NCBI RefSeq assembly: GCF_000835495.1
Contig: NW_015622547.1
Location: 806,001-870,000 of the forward strand
Length of the DNA stretch: 64,000 nt
Direction: 5' to 3'
Origin: Cladophialophora immunda
Taxonomy: Eukaryota; Ascomycota; Eurotiomycetes; Chaetothyriales; Herpotrichiellaceae
Made by a program: the position numbers and the translations under genes. The stretch's first letter is position 1. Every line of letters starts with the position of its first letter. Shown here piece after piece: positions 1 to 14,134 of the stretch. The notes under the pieces were generated by a model. It searched no databases and was not told the origin of the DNA. It saw nothing but the letters and a program-made list of their open reading frames with translations.

Positions 1-1421
1 CTGCAGAAGGACCTCGGCTTGACGGATCACGAATATCAGCTCGGTTCGTGGCTCTTCCGCCGCATTCGTCTGCCTGCACTGACTTATCGCAGCGTTGGTC
101 GTCACCTTCATTCCGTACATTTTGATCGAGATCCCGTCCAATTTCGTTCTCAAAAAGATAGGTCCGCGCTGGATGCTTCCCGGCCTCTGCATGGCCTGGG
201 GCTTGGTGTGCACTTTGGAGAGCCTTGTCCAGAACTACGCCGGCTTCATCGCCTGTAGATTCTTCATCGGCTTGTGCGAAGGCGGACTGTTCCCCGGCTA
301 TGTCGTGATTCTTTCTGAATTCTACCGACGAGACGAGATACAGAAGCGGATCGGACTGCTATACGGCGCGGCATCCATCGCCGGTGCGTTTGGAGGCCTT
401 CTGGCGGCCGCCATCGAGCAGATGGACGGTGTCGCATCCCTTGCCGGATGGCGATGGATCTTCTTACTTGAGGGACTGGTCACTGTCCTCTTCGGATTTG
501 GCACACTTTGGATCATGCCCAGCACCCCGCGAGACGTTCTCACCTTCACACCAGAGCAGAAGGACTACTACGTCAAGCGCATAGCTGCCGATCAAAAGAC
601 CACTGAAGACAGCAAAGTTTCCTTGAAAGATATTATCGCCTGCCTGAGAGACCCCCACGTCATCAATGTTCTGATCATGTCGTTCGCTGTGAGTGTCGTT
701 GCTCAGGGCGTCGCATATGTGAGTTGCCTTCTCCTGGGAGAACCGCACCCCCTTGTTTCTCTGAGAGCCACTTCGTCTCGGTCAACAGCTGCCGATCTAC
801 GCTGACCATAAATCTTCACAGTTCACCCCGTCGGTCGTGTTGACGTTCGGCTACAGCAGAACCGTCACCCAACTTCTGACCGTCCCGCCATTCATGTTCG
901 CATTTCTCACCACGATGGTGGCGGGTGCCGTGTCAGACCACTATCGCCAGCGCGGCATGGTCCTCATCGCGACTGCGGCACTGGGGATCCTGGGCTGCAT
1001 CCTCAATTTCTCGGGCACCTCTCTCGGCATCCGATACCCGGCCCTGTTCTTCCTGATCGGGGGGGTCTACGCGTGCACTCCGGCGGTGTTGGCCTGGATC
1101 CCCAACAACACCGCCCCCTACGGCAAGCGCGCGGCCGTGGTGGCGATGGGTTTCATGGTAGGCAACTCGGGCGGGATCCTCGGGGTGTGGATCTACCCGT
1201 CCAAGCACGCCCCGAGGTATCTACCTGCGACCAGCGCCAACACCGCTTTCCTGGCGGCGACGTTGGTCTTGGGCCTGGCACAGGTGTTCTACCTGAAGCA
1301 CCTGAACCGAGCCAAGATCGACCGGCGAGCCGAACTGCTCCGTGGCGTGGAGCACCTGCCTTTGGGAGAACAGATCAAGAAGCTGGGCGATCACCATCCT
1401 GACTTTATATATACCTTGTAG
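1..1421 (+). CDS. MFS transporter, allantoate permease (Dal5) type, 5' end missing
   Basis: The 3' part of a major facilitator carrier, a plasma-membrane symporter of the anion:cation (Dal5-like) family that takes up small organic anions or vitamins. Exons read as 1-43, 93-718 and 822-1421; the introns 44-92 and 719-821 are GT...AG and preserve frame. The joined protein starts in the loop before the second helix (LQKDLGLTDHEYQL) and runs through family-typical stretches such as IPYILIEIPSN and GLCEGGLFPGY to a C-terminus of the usual type (DHHPDFIYTL). About seven to eight hydrophobic segments are visible. The start lies before base 1. It is the first member of a mixed accessory set (VOC, ABM, cupin, SDR), so it may import the substrate of that set; the substrate is not known. 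Confidence 0.88.
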
Positions 1422-1793
1422 GGTGGAGGGAACGGGGCGTGACAGAGGTACCGCGCACGAACAAGGGGAACGTTGCATGTCTGTCGCGGTTCCGATCGGC
1501 TTTCTCCTTACATTTACCAGGGCTCTATTCTAGTCGGATAGTTGCCGCTGGAGGTTTCCGAAGACCCTGTGTACCTAGCTGGTGTAGAGAACTCTGAGTT
1601 ATCAATTCGTGAGGATACATAAGCTTACGCGACTCGTCCACTATGGCCGATAGCAAAACGGCCAAAGACGTGCATCATCAACAAGTCAATGAGTGGCTGC
1701 GCCACACCTCGCAGATGACATACTCGTTCTCAAAAACAAACAGTCCAAATGGTTTCGTAGGAATCTTGGATGCTCTCTAAGCGCCTCGACAGG
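1422..1793. other. Intergenic, convergent 3' ends
   Basis: About 370 bases between the MFS gene and the VOC gene, which are transcribed towards each other. No coding signal or recognisable element was seen; it presumably holds both polyadenylation regions. Confidence 0.5.
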
Positions 1794-2339
1794 TCAGGGA
1801 GCACCTGGCTTCAGGTCTTTTACAACATACTTTGGATCCGCCACGAGATTCCTCAACCAGTACTCGTCCCTCTCTGGATGATCCGTCCACTCGTGCTCCT
1901 CGTCATCCACATAAAGCCGGATGTGTTTCTTGTCGGGATCCTCACAGGCTAGCCACCATCCCTTGACCCCGACCAGAATCTTGCTGCGCGGGACCCCGTT
2001 CGCGTCCAGCCACGCAGCCCACTCCTCGAGATCCTGGCGGGTGCCGACGCCCCACGTCACGGGGTCCCAGCCTTCCTGGAGCTTGGCCTGGTTGGGCTCG
2101 TACCGCGCCTCGACGACGAGCTTCGTGGGGGCGTGCTCGAACATGACCGCGAAAAGCTGATGGTCCGGCGTGTAGTGGTGAAACTGCGGCAGCGGGGTGA
2201 AGGGGAGGATCTGGGTGTAGAAGTCGTGGCACCGCCAAATGTCACTGGTGGCCAGCTTGAGGTGATTGACGCCGTTGAAGGAACGGGTTCCGTTTGGCCT
2301 GCTCACGGTCTTGATTTTGTTGTCGTTTGCGTCGGCCAT
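1794..2339 (-). CDS. VOC/glyoxalase-fold small protein
   Basis: An intact single-exon gene for 181 aa. The sequence has the vicinal oxygen chelate layout: a beta-alpha-beta-beta-beta unit starting at GVNHLKLATSD (residues ~23-33, His as likely metal ligand), then FYTQILPFTP, a strand LFAVMFEHAPTKLVVEARYE, and a second half ending in KKHIRLYVDDEEHEW. These proteins include glyoxalase I, extradiol dioxygenases and small epimerases or cyclases; the fold alone does not give the reaction. The start follows a short leader and gives a family-typical length. It converges on the MFS gene. No disruption is seen, unlike the cupin and SDR further along. Confidence 0.8.
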   Translation of the reverse strand: MADANDNKIKTVSRPNGTRSFNGVNHLKLATSDIWRCHDFYTQILPFTPLPQFHHYTPDHQLFAVMFEHAPTKLVVEARYEPNQAKLQEGWDPVTWGVGTRQDLEEWAAWLDANGVPRSKILVGVKGWWLACEDPDKKHIRLYVDDEEHEWTDHPERDEYWLRNLVADPKYVVKDLKPGAP

Positions 2340-3328
2340 CGTTTAGATTTGTCGATCCCTCCAGGGTTCACTCTTACCTCGATGAGAGCTCCCTCCGCGT
2401 AGGTACGAAAATTAGAGGGTTTTGTGTTCGTCCTTTTATGTGCGAGAGTTGACATGTTGGTACGAGTGATCTCCGGCGCAGTCAGTCGGGTACCAGCGGT
2501 CGTGAACGGACATGGGTCTCCAGGCGGATGTCTGGGGAAGTGGCGTCAATTGTTGCATGTGGAGTTATCCCCGGCTAACGTGAGCCGGAATGTTCGGTTC
2601 TCCACCATCTGTCAGGCCGTCCGAGCGGTGGACTCTGATATCGGAAGACGACTCGCTAAGGTCGTCCGGCGTATAGAAAGGATGTCAACGGGAGACAGTA
2701 GAAGGCAGAACCAATGGAAGGGTCTGGCCAGTTCAACACTCCACAGAGCATCTGCTTCCTCATTCCCACTTCTACCTCTGGTGCGGCGCTTTCAGTCAGA
2801 AGATGCCAAAGCAGGAAGGAAATGAGGGGAGATGATACGCGTACGCAGTTAGAATAGATCTCTCAACAAGTGGATTGTAGTCGCCAGTCTGCCTACTCCA
2901 CATCCCTAAGGTTGGCGATATCCAGGTCGATTACCCATACAAATAAACAGCACACAGTGATAGTCACATGGACTCTCATTTCCACCGTGGTACACATAAG
3001 GCAAATTGCATTATTAAACGTGGCAAGATGAGACTTAATGTTGGCGTCCACGAAAGTTAAGAGAGGGCTGACTCTGGCTGATGTGCTTCAGCTTTAGTGT
3101 CGGAACCAGCCATATGACACTACATCATGGCACATGTCGGCCAACACACGACGAGGGCGAGCGCAAGTCTTAACATTCTTCAACATTTTGTGATCGCAAG
3201 GCTGCTTCAGGCGTAGTAACGTATACTGCACGAGGAAATTCGCGGTGGTAATGAGCACCCTGACAATTATATCTCGTGGTGCACCGGGAGCAAACGCACA
3301 CTGAGCTTTGCTATGCCAACCCAAACCG
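2340..3328. other. Intergenic, no gene recognised
   Basis: Upstream side of the VOC gene and downstream side of the ABM-zinc ribbon gene. One open frame at 2424-2825 (+) has no recognisable family and no codon pattern that convinces me. The second half (2880-3060) is AT-richer. Nothing else seen. Confidence 0.4.
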
Positions 3329-3850
3329 TCATTTGCCCGGGGGAATACTGGTCTCGCCCTCCTGATTTTCACCTCCGCTCTCTGTTCCGACCACGGCATC
3401 CTTGAAGACTGCAAAACTTGATGGGGTCTCCTCCAGCACGGGGAAATGGAATCCGCACTGGGGACACTGTTCGCGGAGAACGGCCTGCTCCTGCGCCAGG
3501 TCATACTTCTTGTCCTGCGCCAGATTGCAAACAGGGCAAATGCGGAGGAGTCGGGTGCCGACCAGCTCGAAGTTGGTGATGATATCCTCCATGATCGCGC
3601 CGTTGGCGGCCCAGGTCTTGCAGTATTTGTGGTAGACGTTCTTGTGCCAGTCATAGAGCGCGCCGCGGCTCGTCCAGAAGCTGCATTCGTTGTACCAGCT
3701 CCGGTCGTCTGGATGCTCCCACCAGGTTAGATGGAGGAAACCAGGTAGCGTCATCAGATGACGACGAGTGTCCGCGAAGAGGACTTTGAACTTCTCGTAG
3801 GCGTCGGGGCTGGAGAAGCGCACCCGCTGCATAGAGAGATAGATAGGCAT
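3329..3850 (-). CDS. ABM-like dimeric barrel domain fused to a C-terminal zinc ribbon
   Basis: A 173-aa protein starting at the ATG at 3850 (MPIYLSMQRV). An open frame continues upstream to 3958, but that part looks like leader DNA. Residues ~1-105 resemble the antibiotic-biosynthesis-monooxygenase/EthD ferredoxin-like fold: LPGFLHLTWWEH, then WYNECSFWTS, then DWHKNVYHKYCKTWAANGAI and NFELVGTRLL. Residues ~110-145 add two CxxC knuckles (CPVC, 22 residues later CPQCGFHFP), a zinc-ribbon pattern. ABM proteins are small cofactor-free oxygenases or cyclases in aromatic polyketide metabolism; the added ribbon is not usual in the examples I know. It sits between the VOC gene and the broken tandem cupin. 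The function is inferred from the fold only. Confidence 0.65.
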   Translation of the reverse strand: MPIYLSMQRVRFSSPDAYEKFKVLFADTRRHLMTLPGFLHLTWWEHPDDRSWYNECSFWTSRGALYDWHKNVYHKYCKTWAANGAIMEDIITNFELVGTRLLRICPVCNLAQDKKYDLAQEQAVLREQCPQCGFHFPVLEETPSSFAVFKDAVVGTESGGENQEGETSIPPGK

Positions 3851-5250
3851 GACGGCGAATCGAGGCTTAATTGGAGGGCAGAAGTAGAAAGTTCCGTCGC
3901 AGTTCTGGGATGGGAGATGTTTGGCTTGCGACCCCAGCTGAAGTACGAGACCCAGCACCAGTCGGTTATAAAGATCCGGGAGGCCATCGATACTTGAGAA
4001 CGGTCGAGTAAGGGGTCACGGATTACTTTTAGAGGGGTTCCCGTTGCGCCCACGGTCCCCTCAACCAAAGACATTGAGACGAGTCCTGAGATAGATAAGC
4101 CTCGTGCACCACCTCGTGGTCACTTACCTTGGTTGCCAGTACCGACTGATAGGAATGCCCCAGTTTTTGGGACTCGGCACCAATAGACTCCGCCTCTATC
4201 GCTGAATGGCAGCTGGGATCGACGGGGATCCTATCGCATGTCTCGTTTGGAAGTGGGGTGCGCTTGGCCACGGTCCCGCTCTTGCATGCGGAGAAAATGC
4301 CGCCTAAGCCTAATTGGGTCGCCGCCCAATCAGCGTGTCAAGATTCTGCAGGGATTAACATCGCTGAATTCGTGTGAGGTACACCCCCAGGCTTTGGTGG
4401 ACAGCATGTTGGCGAGGGCCAGTCCAGAAATGCAAAACATCGAACATTCGCCCTCGGCTGGAGCTCGGTCTCGTGTAATGCTCCGACAATCGTCATTGTT
4501 GGGGCACGCTTGTAGCTGCAGTATAAGCCAATAGAGTACTGCAATCCGGCCACCCAGTCTTGATTTCGACTTCTTGAACAGGATCCAGCTTGGGCGGACT
4601 GCTTGGGATGCCAGAGATACCGGAGCTGGCTATTGGTGGGAGATAAGGAAGACTGATTTCCGAACCGAAGCAGAGCTCGGATATAACTGGCAACGATACC
4701 AATGCACACCGGGTTACTTCATTCGAACCAGCAGGTGCAGGGAACAACACAGGTTAGGTGTTCAATCCTCAGGTAGTGGAGTTTCTAATACGAATGTCGG
4801 CGATAGTGGCAAACCTGATGATTCCGTACATCAGATACCTTGTTGATGAGACGATTCTCCTTGGAAGCGAAGTTAGAATTCAAGCAGAATGGTAATAAGC
4901 ATAGCTTCAGAATGAGGGTTACGGATAGGCTAATTTCTAGTATAAACCATCTGAGTTTCAAAGTGACGCCTTCTCCACGGAACCGTGGATATTCAACTAC
5001 GGCTGGCTCCCAGTGTATTGATGGACGATGTCAATCAAATAGTTATCACTTTGATGTATTTTCAGCCTAGGTCGCATCGGTTTGTACCAAGTGAACGCCT
5101 AAGGTATAGCAAAAGCCCTGTAGTCGACTGGAGATAGCTGTCTATGTGCGCTCCAAGCCTTCCTGCACTGATAAACACGACAGCTGCCTCAACTGCGTGT
5201 GAACTATCCCACTGTGTAGCACGAAGCAGACCACCTTTCCCCTCATATAC
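3851..5250. other. Intergenic, no gene recognised
   Basis: About 1.4 kb upstream of the ABM gene. Minus-strand TTTATAA near 3974 could be its TATA element. Several short open frames (4338-4709 -, 4574-4846 +, 4840-5070 +) have no recognisable family; they may be relics. The DNA from about 4750 looks AT-richer. Confidence 0.4.
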
Positions 5251-6129
5251 TCAAAGCCACCACATGTCTACCAAGAACATTGGAGCTGGTCTATCTTGCT
5301 CTTGCTCACTTGGGTGGTTGGCGTTTGTGATGACCCAGTACTTTTTCACGAAGGGCGCCTCGGAAGTCCAGGTGACCTTGAGGCCAGATGGTAGAGCGAA
5401 GATATCTCCAGCCTTGAACTTGTGTACTTTCCCACTCTTCTCCTCAACAATTGTTATATGGCCTTCGAGCACCAGGATTGTTTCGTCGCCCAAGGGTAAA
5501 GTATATGGGAATACACAGGACCCGTCGGGCTTGCAGCCTACGATGCCCACGCCTGTGCGCCAGAGCCCGCACATCATGGTACCGGTGGAACCGGTACCCC
5601 GGATGACGGTGAGCTCCCCAGCTGTCTGGGGACCTTCCACTGGCTCAGTCCAGCTGTATGGAGTCCACTCCTTCGGGTTGTCACTGATATTACCGATATA
5701 GAGGTCGTCGCCTTTCGTAGCCGGGGTAGGAGAGTCCCAAATCACCCAAAACTTCTTGAGAAAGGGTGTTTTGATGTTCTACGTAAGGTCAAGATCCTTT
5801 GGATGGCTCATAATATCGCCTGCTTCGAGCTTGTACTTTTTGCCAGTGCTCATGACCGTGACGTCGGTGGAGCCTTCCAAGAAGACAATGTTTTCGTCGC
5901 CAATCGGGGCTGAATACACAATATCACAAGTGCCGTTGTCGTTGCGTCCCGGCATCCCATGGCCGGTGCGCCAAGGACCTGACAAGAGAGTCCCAGAGGT
6001 GCCGCCGCTGCGGATAACCACCAACTCACCCTTGGCCTGAGGGCCATGAATGGGGTGGTCGAATTCAAACGGAGTCCAAGTCCCGGTGCTGTTGCGAGGT
6101 CCGAACTGCAAGTCGTGAACGACCGCCAT
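5251..6129 (-). pseudogene. Tandem cupin gene interrupted by one in-frame TAG
   Basis: One reading frame from the ATG at 6129 to the stop at 5251 codes for two cupin domains in a row, broken only by TAG at 5781-5779 (codon 117 of 292 sense positions). Domain 1 (codons ~14-116) and domain 2 (~145-270) align without gaps over long stretches: GPQAKGELVVIR with GPQTAGELTVIR, GPWRTGHG with GLWRTGVG, PIGDENIVFLEG with PLGDETILVLEG, and LEAGDIMSHP with FKAGDIFALP. In domain 2 the residue matching the TAG is Trp (LKVTWTSEAPF), so TGG to TAG is the simplest history. Frame and downstream code are otherwise intact. Cupins bind a metal or small acids; this type resembles EutQ/DUF861-like barrels. It may be a recent pseudogene, a sequencing error, or a transcript that is recoded. 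Confidence 0.75.
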
Positions 6130-8039
6130 TTCGAGTACAGAGGGGTGGCGCAGAACGGATATTTGTCGAATATGGCTGGATGGTGTTAAGATATTGTGAA
6201 GGGAGGGCAGTCGCTGCAAGATATCGAAAGAAGGGTATCTGGGTTGGCAGGAGTCTGGTCGAAACCCTTGTATTTAACACTTTGAACTCTTATAGTACTT
6301 GGAGTCCCCTTGGCAAGCTTGAGACTGCACTTCTATCTGTCTGCCAATGAACGCGTTCAGAGCGCAATCCGCTTGTCCGACTTACGATATAACACTATTG
6401 TGTAGCCGATCACTCCTCGGGTCCGGCCCCTATCACCAGAGCACCGAACGAACCAATTAACCAAATCCCAACTTGTCATGTTCATTTGTGCGAGCATTTA
6501 GCTGGTTCGATCTTCTAGTCTAGACCTCGACAAAGAATTTAAGATTCTATTTGCCGGTAGCCGTTTCAAACTGATAACCTTGCTGGTTTTTCTACGTTAG
6601 CCTTATTAGTGGTGACCTGGTGACCGAACATATTAGAACGAACGTCGATCTTGGACGAGTAGAGACATTGATCCGCAGAAAGGTATGAATCACAGCACAT
6701 AAAGGCCTACGCCGCTAATGGGAGTGGCATTGGATAAGAATTACGATGTCAATGAGAAGCAGCGTGTGCTGCAGACGTCGTTTCTCAAGTGCCGGTCTTC
6801 TCCTGCATGCTGATATCACTAGGACGGAATCAAGCTTCGCTATTTTCGAGGAGGTTGTGATTCACAAGATAGATTCGTCGGCAAACGGTGTTGACGCGGC
6901 ACGCACTAAATCCTGCTTAACTCGAGATCCTAGACGTAGCCACCCACTTCACACTAGCCTAGAAAGAACTGCCAGAGAAGCGGTTGACAGTCCTCTAGTA
7001 CTGTATCTGGAGTGGTTGTGGTATAGAGGCTCCACTTGCGTCTGTCCGTTGGATATTGTGTCCTTCTGTCGATCATGAAGGGTGTTGAAGCATTTCGGTG
7101 TGCACTGCCGGTGAAAATGCAATTTATGTTGGCACAGCTGTGTGTTATCACGTAGACACTTTCAGTGTTCATCTCTTGTCTATGCGAATTTGGAAAGCCA
7201 ACCACGACCTTGGTGAACGTTTACATTAGCATTGGCTACGAAGGTCAACTACTGCATAAGTCGTTCGGAGGTGTAGACTGGGCTTTCCGGACGTCCATTT
7301 CTATTCGACGCGTCAGCCGTTCGCGATGAATAGACTTCGGCAGCTGACCAGTGATAAGGTGCGAAGTTGATAGGAGCTGAAACAGCTCTATCAGTGTTGA
7401 GTTAGGTAGGCTACCCGATGTCTGTGCTGTTAAAGAGTCAAGTAAGTGGAGCCTCCTGATCTCTACTGACTATTGTACGTCCCCACGGGAGGTCGTAGTC
7501 TTGTTTTCTTCGGCTATCCTCATAGTTGAACTCTATTTGTACACTGCCTTTACGTTGGAAGCAACTGGTTCTTGCTTGAACTTTGAAATCATTCCAAGTG
7601 AACACCGAAGACATGAGTTACATGAAGCAGGCGCGGAACAGCCCCAACTGATCGCGATCGTCGAACCTGAGATTGTGGTCAACAAACTCCTAGCTTCGCT
7701 TAGACTCCTGCCAGCGGTCTTTCTCACAACGAGACAGAGGAGGTGGAGTTTCTGCTCAGGGAGTGACTGAATCTTCTATCTCCTCATACACTCTATCAAA
7801 CGAGCTGAAAAGATAAGGGCATCCTACAAAGCCCTCAATTGGAAGGGCTGTAACTGACCACCAACTAGCGATAACGACTCTTGGGGAGATCTCCTGCCCA
7901 AAAACATGCGAACTTTGATGTTAGTGTGAGCTACGTGGCATGGCGAGCAAGTTCACCAACAAAGGCGGTATAAATACTGCGGTCGGCTCGGACGAGCTAG
8001 AGCAGCGCTGCTAGTTGTATAAACCACAAAGATTGCAGG
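6130..8039. other. Intergenic, AT-richer, no gene recognised
   Basis: About 1.9 kb between the divergent cupin and SDR relics. Only short open frames without family resemblance (6746-7078 +, 7501-7770 +). The last 80 bases form the SDR promoter. Confidence 0.4.
7969..7975 (+). promoter_or_regulatory. TATA box of the SDR pseudogene
   Basis: TATAAAT lies 65 bases before the SDR ATG at 8040. The promoter appears preserved although the gene carries stops. Confidence 0.45.
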
Positions 8040-9085
8040 ATGGCAGGTAGTCTGACAGGCAAAGTTGCTATTGTTACCGGGGGCTCCAGAGGTACGTATC
8101 GATTATTCCGTCGTCACCCTATATTATTCCATTCACAACTAACTCAGCAGTAGGCATCGGTGCCGGTATAGCCAAGGAGTTGGCCAGCCGCGGAGCTTCA
8201 GTCCTCATAACCTACAAGTCGTCTCCTGACTGCGCTGCAAAGGTTGTTTTGGATATTGAAGCAGCAGAAGGAAAAGCGGTAGCTTTCAAGGCTGACTGCA
8301 TGTCGGCAGAAGCTCCAGCACAAACCGTGAAAGAAACCTTGAAATGCTTCGACTGAGGCATTGATATCATCGTCAATAATGCCGGAGTCGGGGATGACTT
8401 ATACAGCAAAGCAGCCGATCGGCCTGACGTGGCGATGAGCGACATCAACATCGATCGATATGATAAACTGTTTACCACAAACGTTGGATTTCCTCTGTCC
8501 CTAGTGAAGGAAGCTGTACCGTATTTGAGGGAGGGTGGTCGCATAGTCAATGTCAGCTCCGTGCTTGCCAGGATCGGTAAGTTGAGGACGAAAACTCTAC
8601 AAACTCCCTCCACGAAGGCTGCTGCGACCTTGAAAAAGTGTGGCCGGAAACCCACCTCTATAGCGCCACCAAAGCAGCGCTCGAATCTCTGACGAGATCG
8701 ATGGCGATCCACCTTGGTAGGTTGAGGCTGCTCGTGGAGTATATTGAGCGTCAAGAGACTAATTTTCGCAACAGGTCAAAAGCACAAAGTCACTGTCAAT
8801 GCTGTCAATCCAGGCCCGGTGCAGACAGACTTGTGAGATTCTTCTTACGCCAAAGCCCATCCCCCCAAAGAATAGATTGAAGCAGTACTGACGATGAACG
8901 GGAGCAGATGGAGTCAAACAGAAGGCGATGGTACCTTCGCTGCCTTTATTTAAGGCACACCTGCTGCACCAAGGAAAGGGAGTGTGGAAGACGTTGCGCC
9001 AATTGTTGCATTTCTTTGCGAAGAACAATCGAGATGGATGACGGCGAACGTGGCCTGTGCCAATGGCGGATTCATTATGATCTAG
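8040..9085 (+). pseudogene. Short-chain dehydrogenase/reductase pseudogene (four in-frame stops)
   Basis: Exons 8040-8091, 8154-8576, 8639-8716 and 8775-9085 join in frame through three good GT...AG introns of 62, 62 and 58 nt. The product is a classical Rossmann SDR: cofactor motif TGGSRGIG, IIVNNAGVG, catalytic S...YSATK (INVSS equivalent NVSSV, then HLYSATKAALESLTRS), the NAVNPGPVQTD stretch, and a C-terminal end SRWMTANVACANGGF. Stops lie at 8354 (TGA, after KCFD), 8834 (TGA, after VQTDL), 8873 (TAG) and 8951 (TAA). All are point changes; no frameshift is needed. TAG and TAA fit CAG/CAA ancestors, that is C-to-T at CpA. An intact parent would be a NAD(P)H reductase of ~285 aa acting on ketones or hydroxyls. 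Confidence 0.8.
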
Positions 9086-13784
<4,699 letters not shown>

Positions 13785-14134
13785 AGCAGTAAATCAAGGT
13801 GCCAACCACGGTCTTCTGACTGCTCCAGGATGGGAGTTGACCAACAGAATCATGGGTATGTAGGTAGAATGCGTCGCCGTTGTCCCCAAGGCCTGGCAAC
13901 TGAACCGCTGCTGTGCCGAGGTCTTCTTTGCTCTTTCGTTTCTCCGCATCGCGCTTCCACTTTGCCTGCGCTGCTCCCCACCCCATTCTCTGCTCTCTAC
14001 CCATAACCCGGCAAACATGGCCGAGATAGCCGGTCGCACATCTCTTTGCTCTCTTGATCTTTTTGATTCACTCTCCAGTGTTCTTGTACCGTGGTGTACG
14101 GAGTTGGCATTGCGAGTCGCTGGTGTTTTGAACC
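13785..14134. other. Intergenic SMC5 to 4CL-like gene
   Basis: About 350 bases holding the SMC5 3' end and the promoter of the next gene. Nothing else recognised. Confidence 0.5.

Noticed and set aside
4340..4860. Possible relic of a transporter near 4700-4860
   Set aside because: A few hydrophobic residues (ANLMIPYI) recall sugar transporters, but no second motif or consistent frame supports it.
5757..5784. A 28-nt intron that would remove the TAG of the tandem cupin
   Set aside because: GTAGAA...AAG is too short to splice in fungi and its length is not a multiple of three, so the frame would break.
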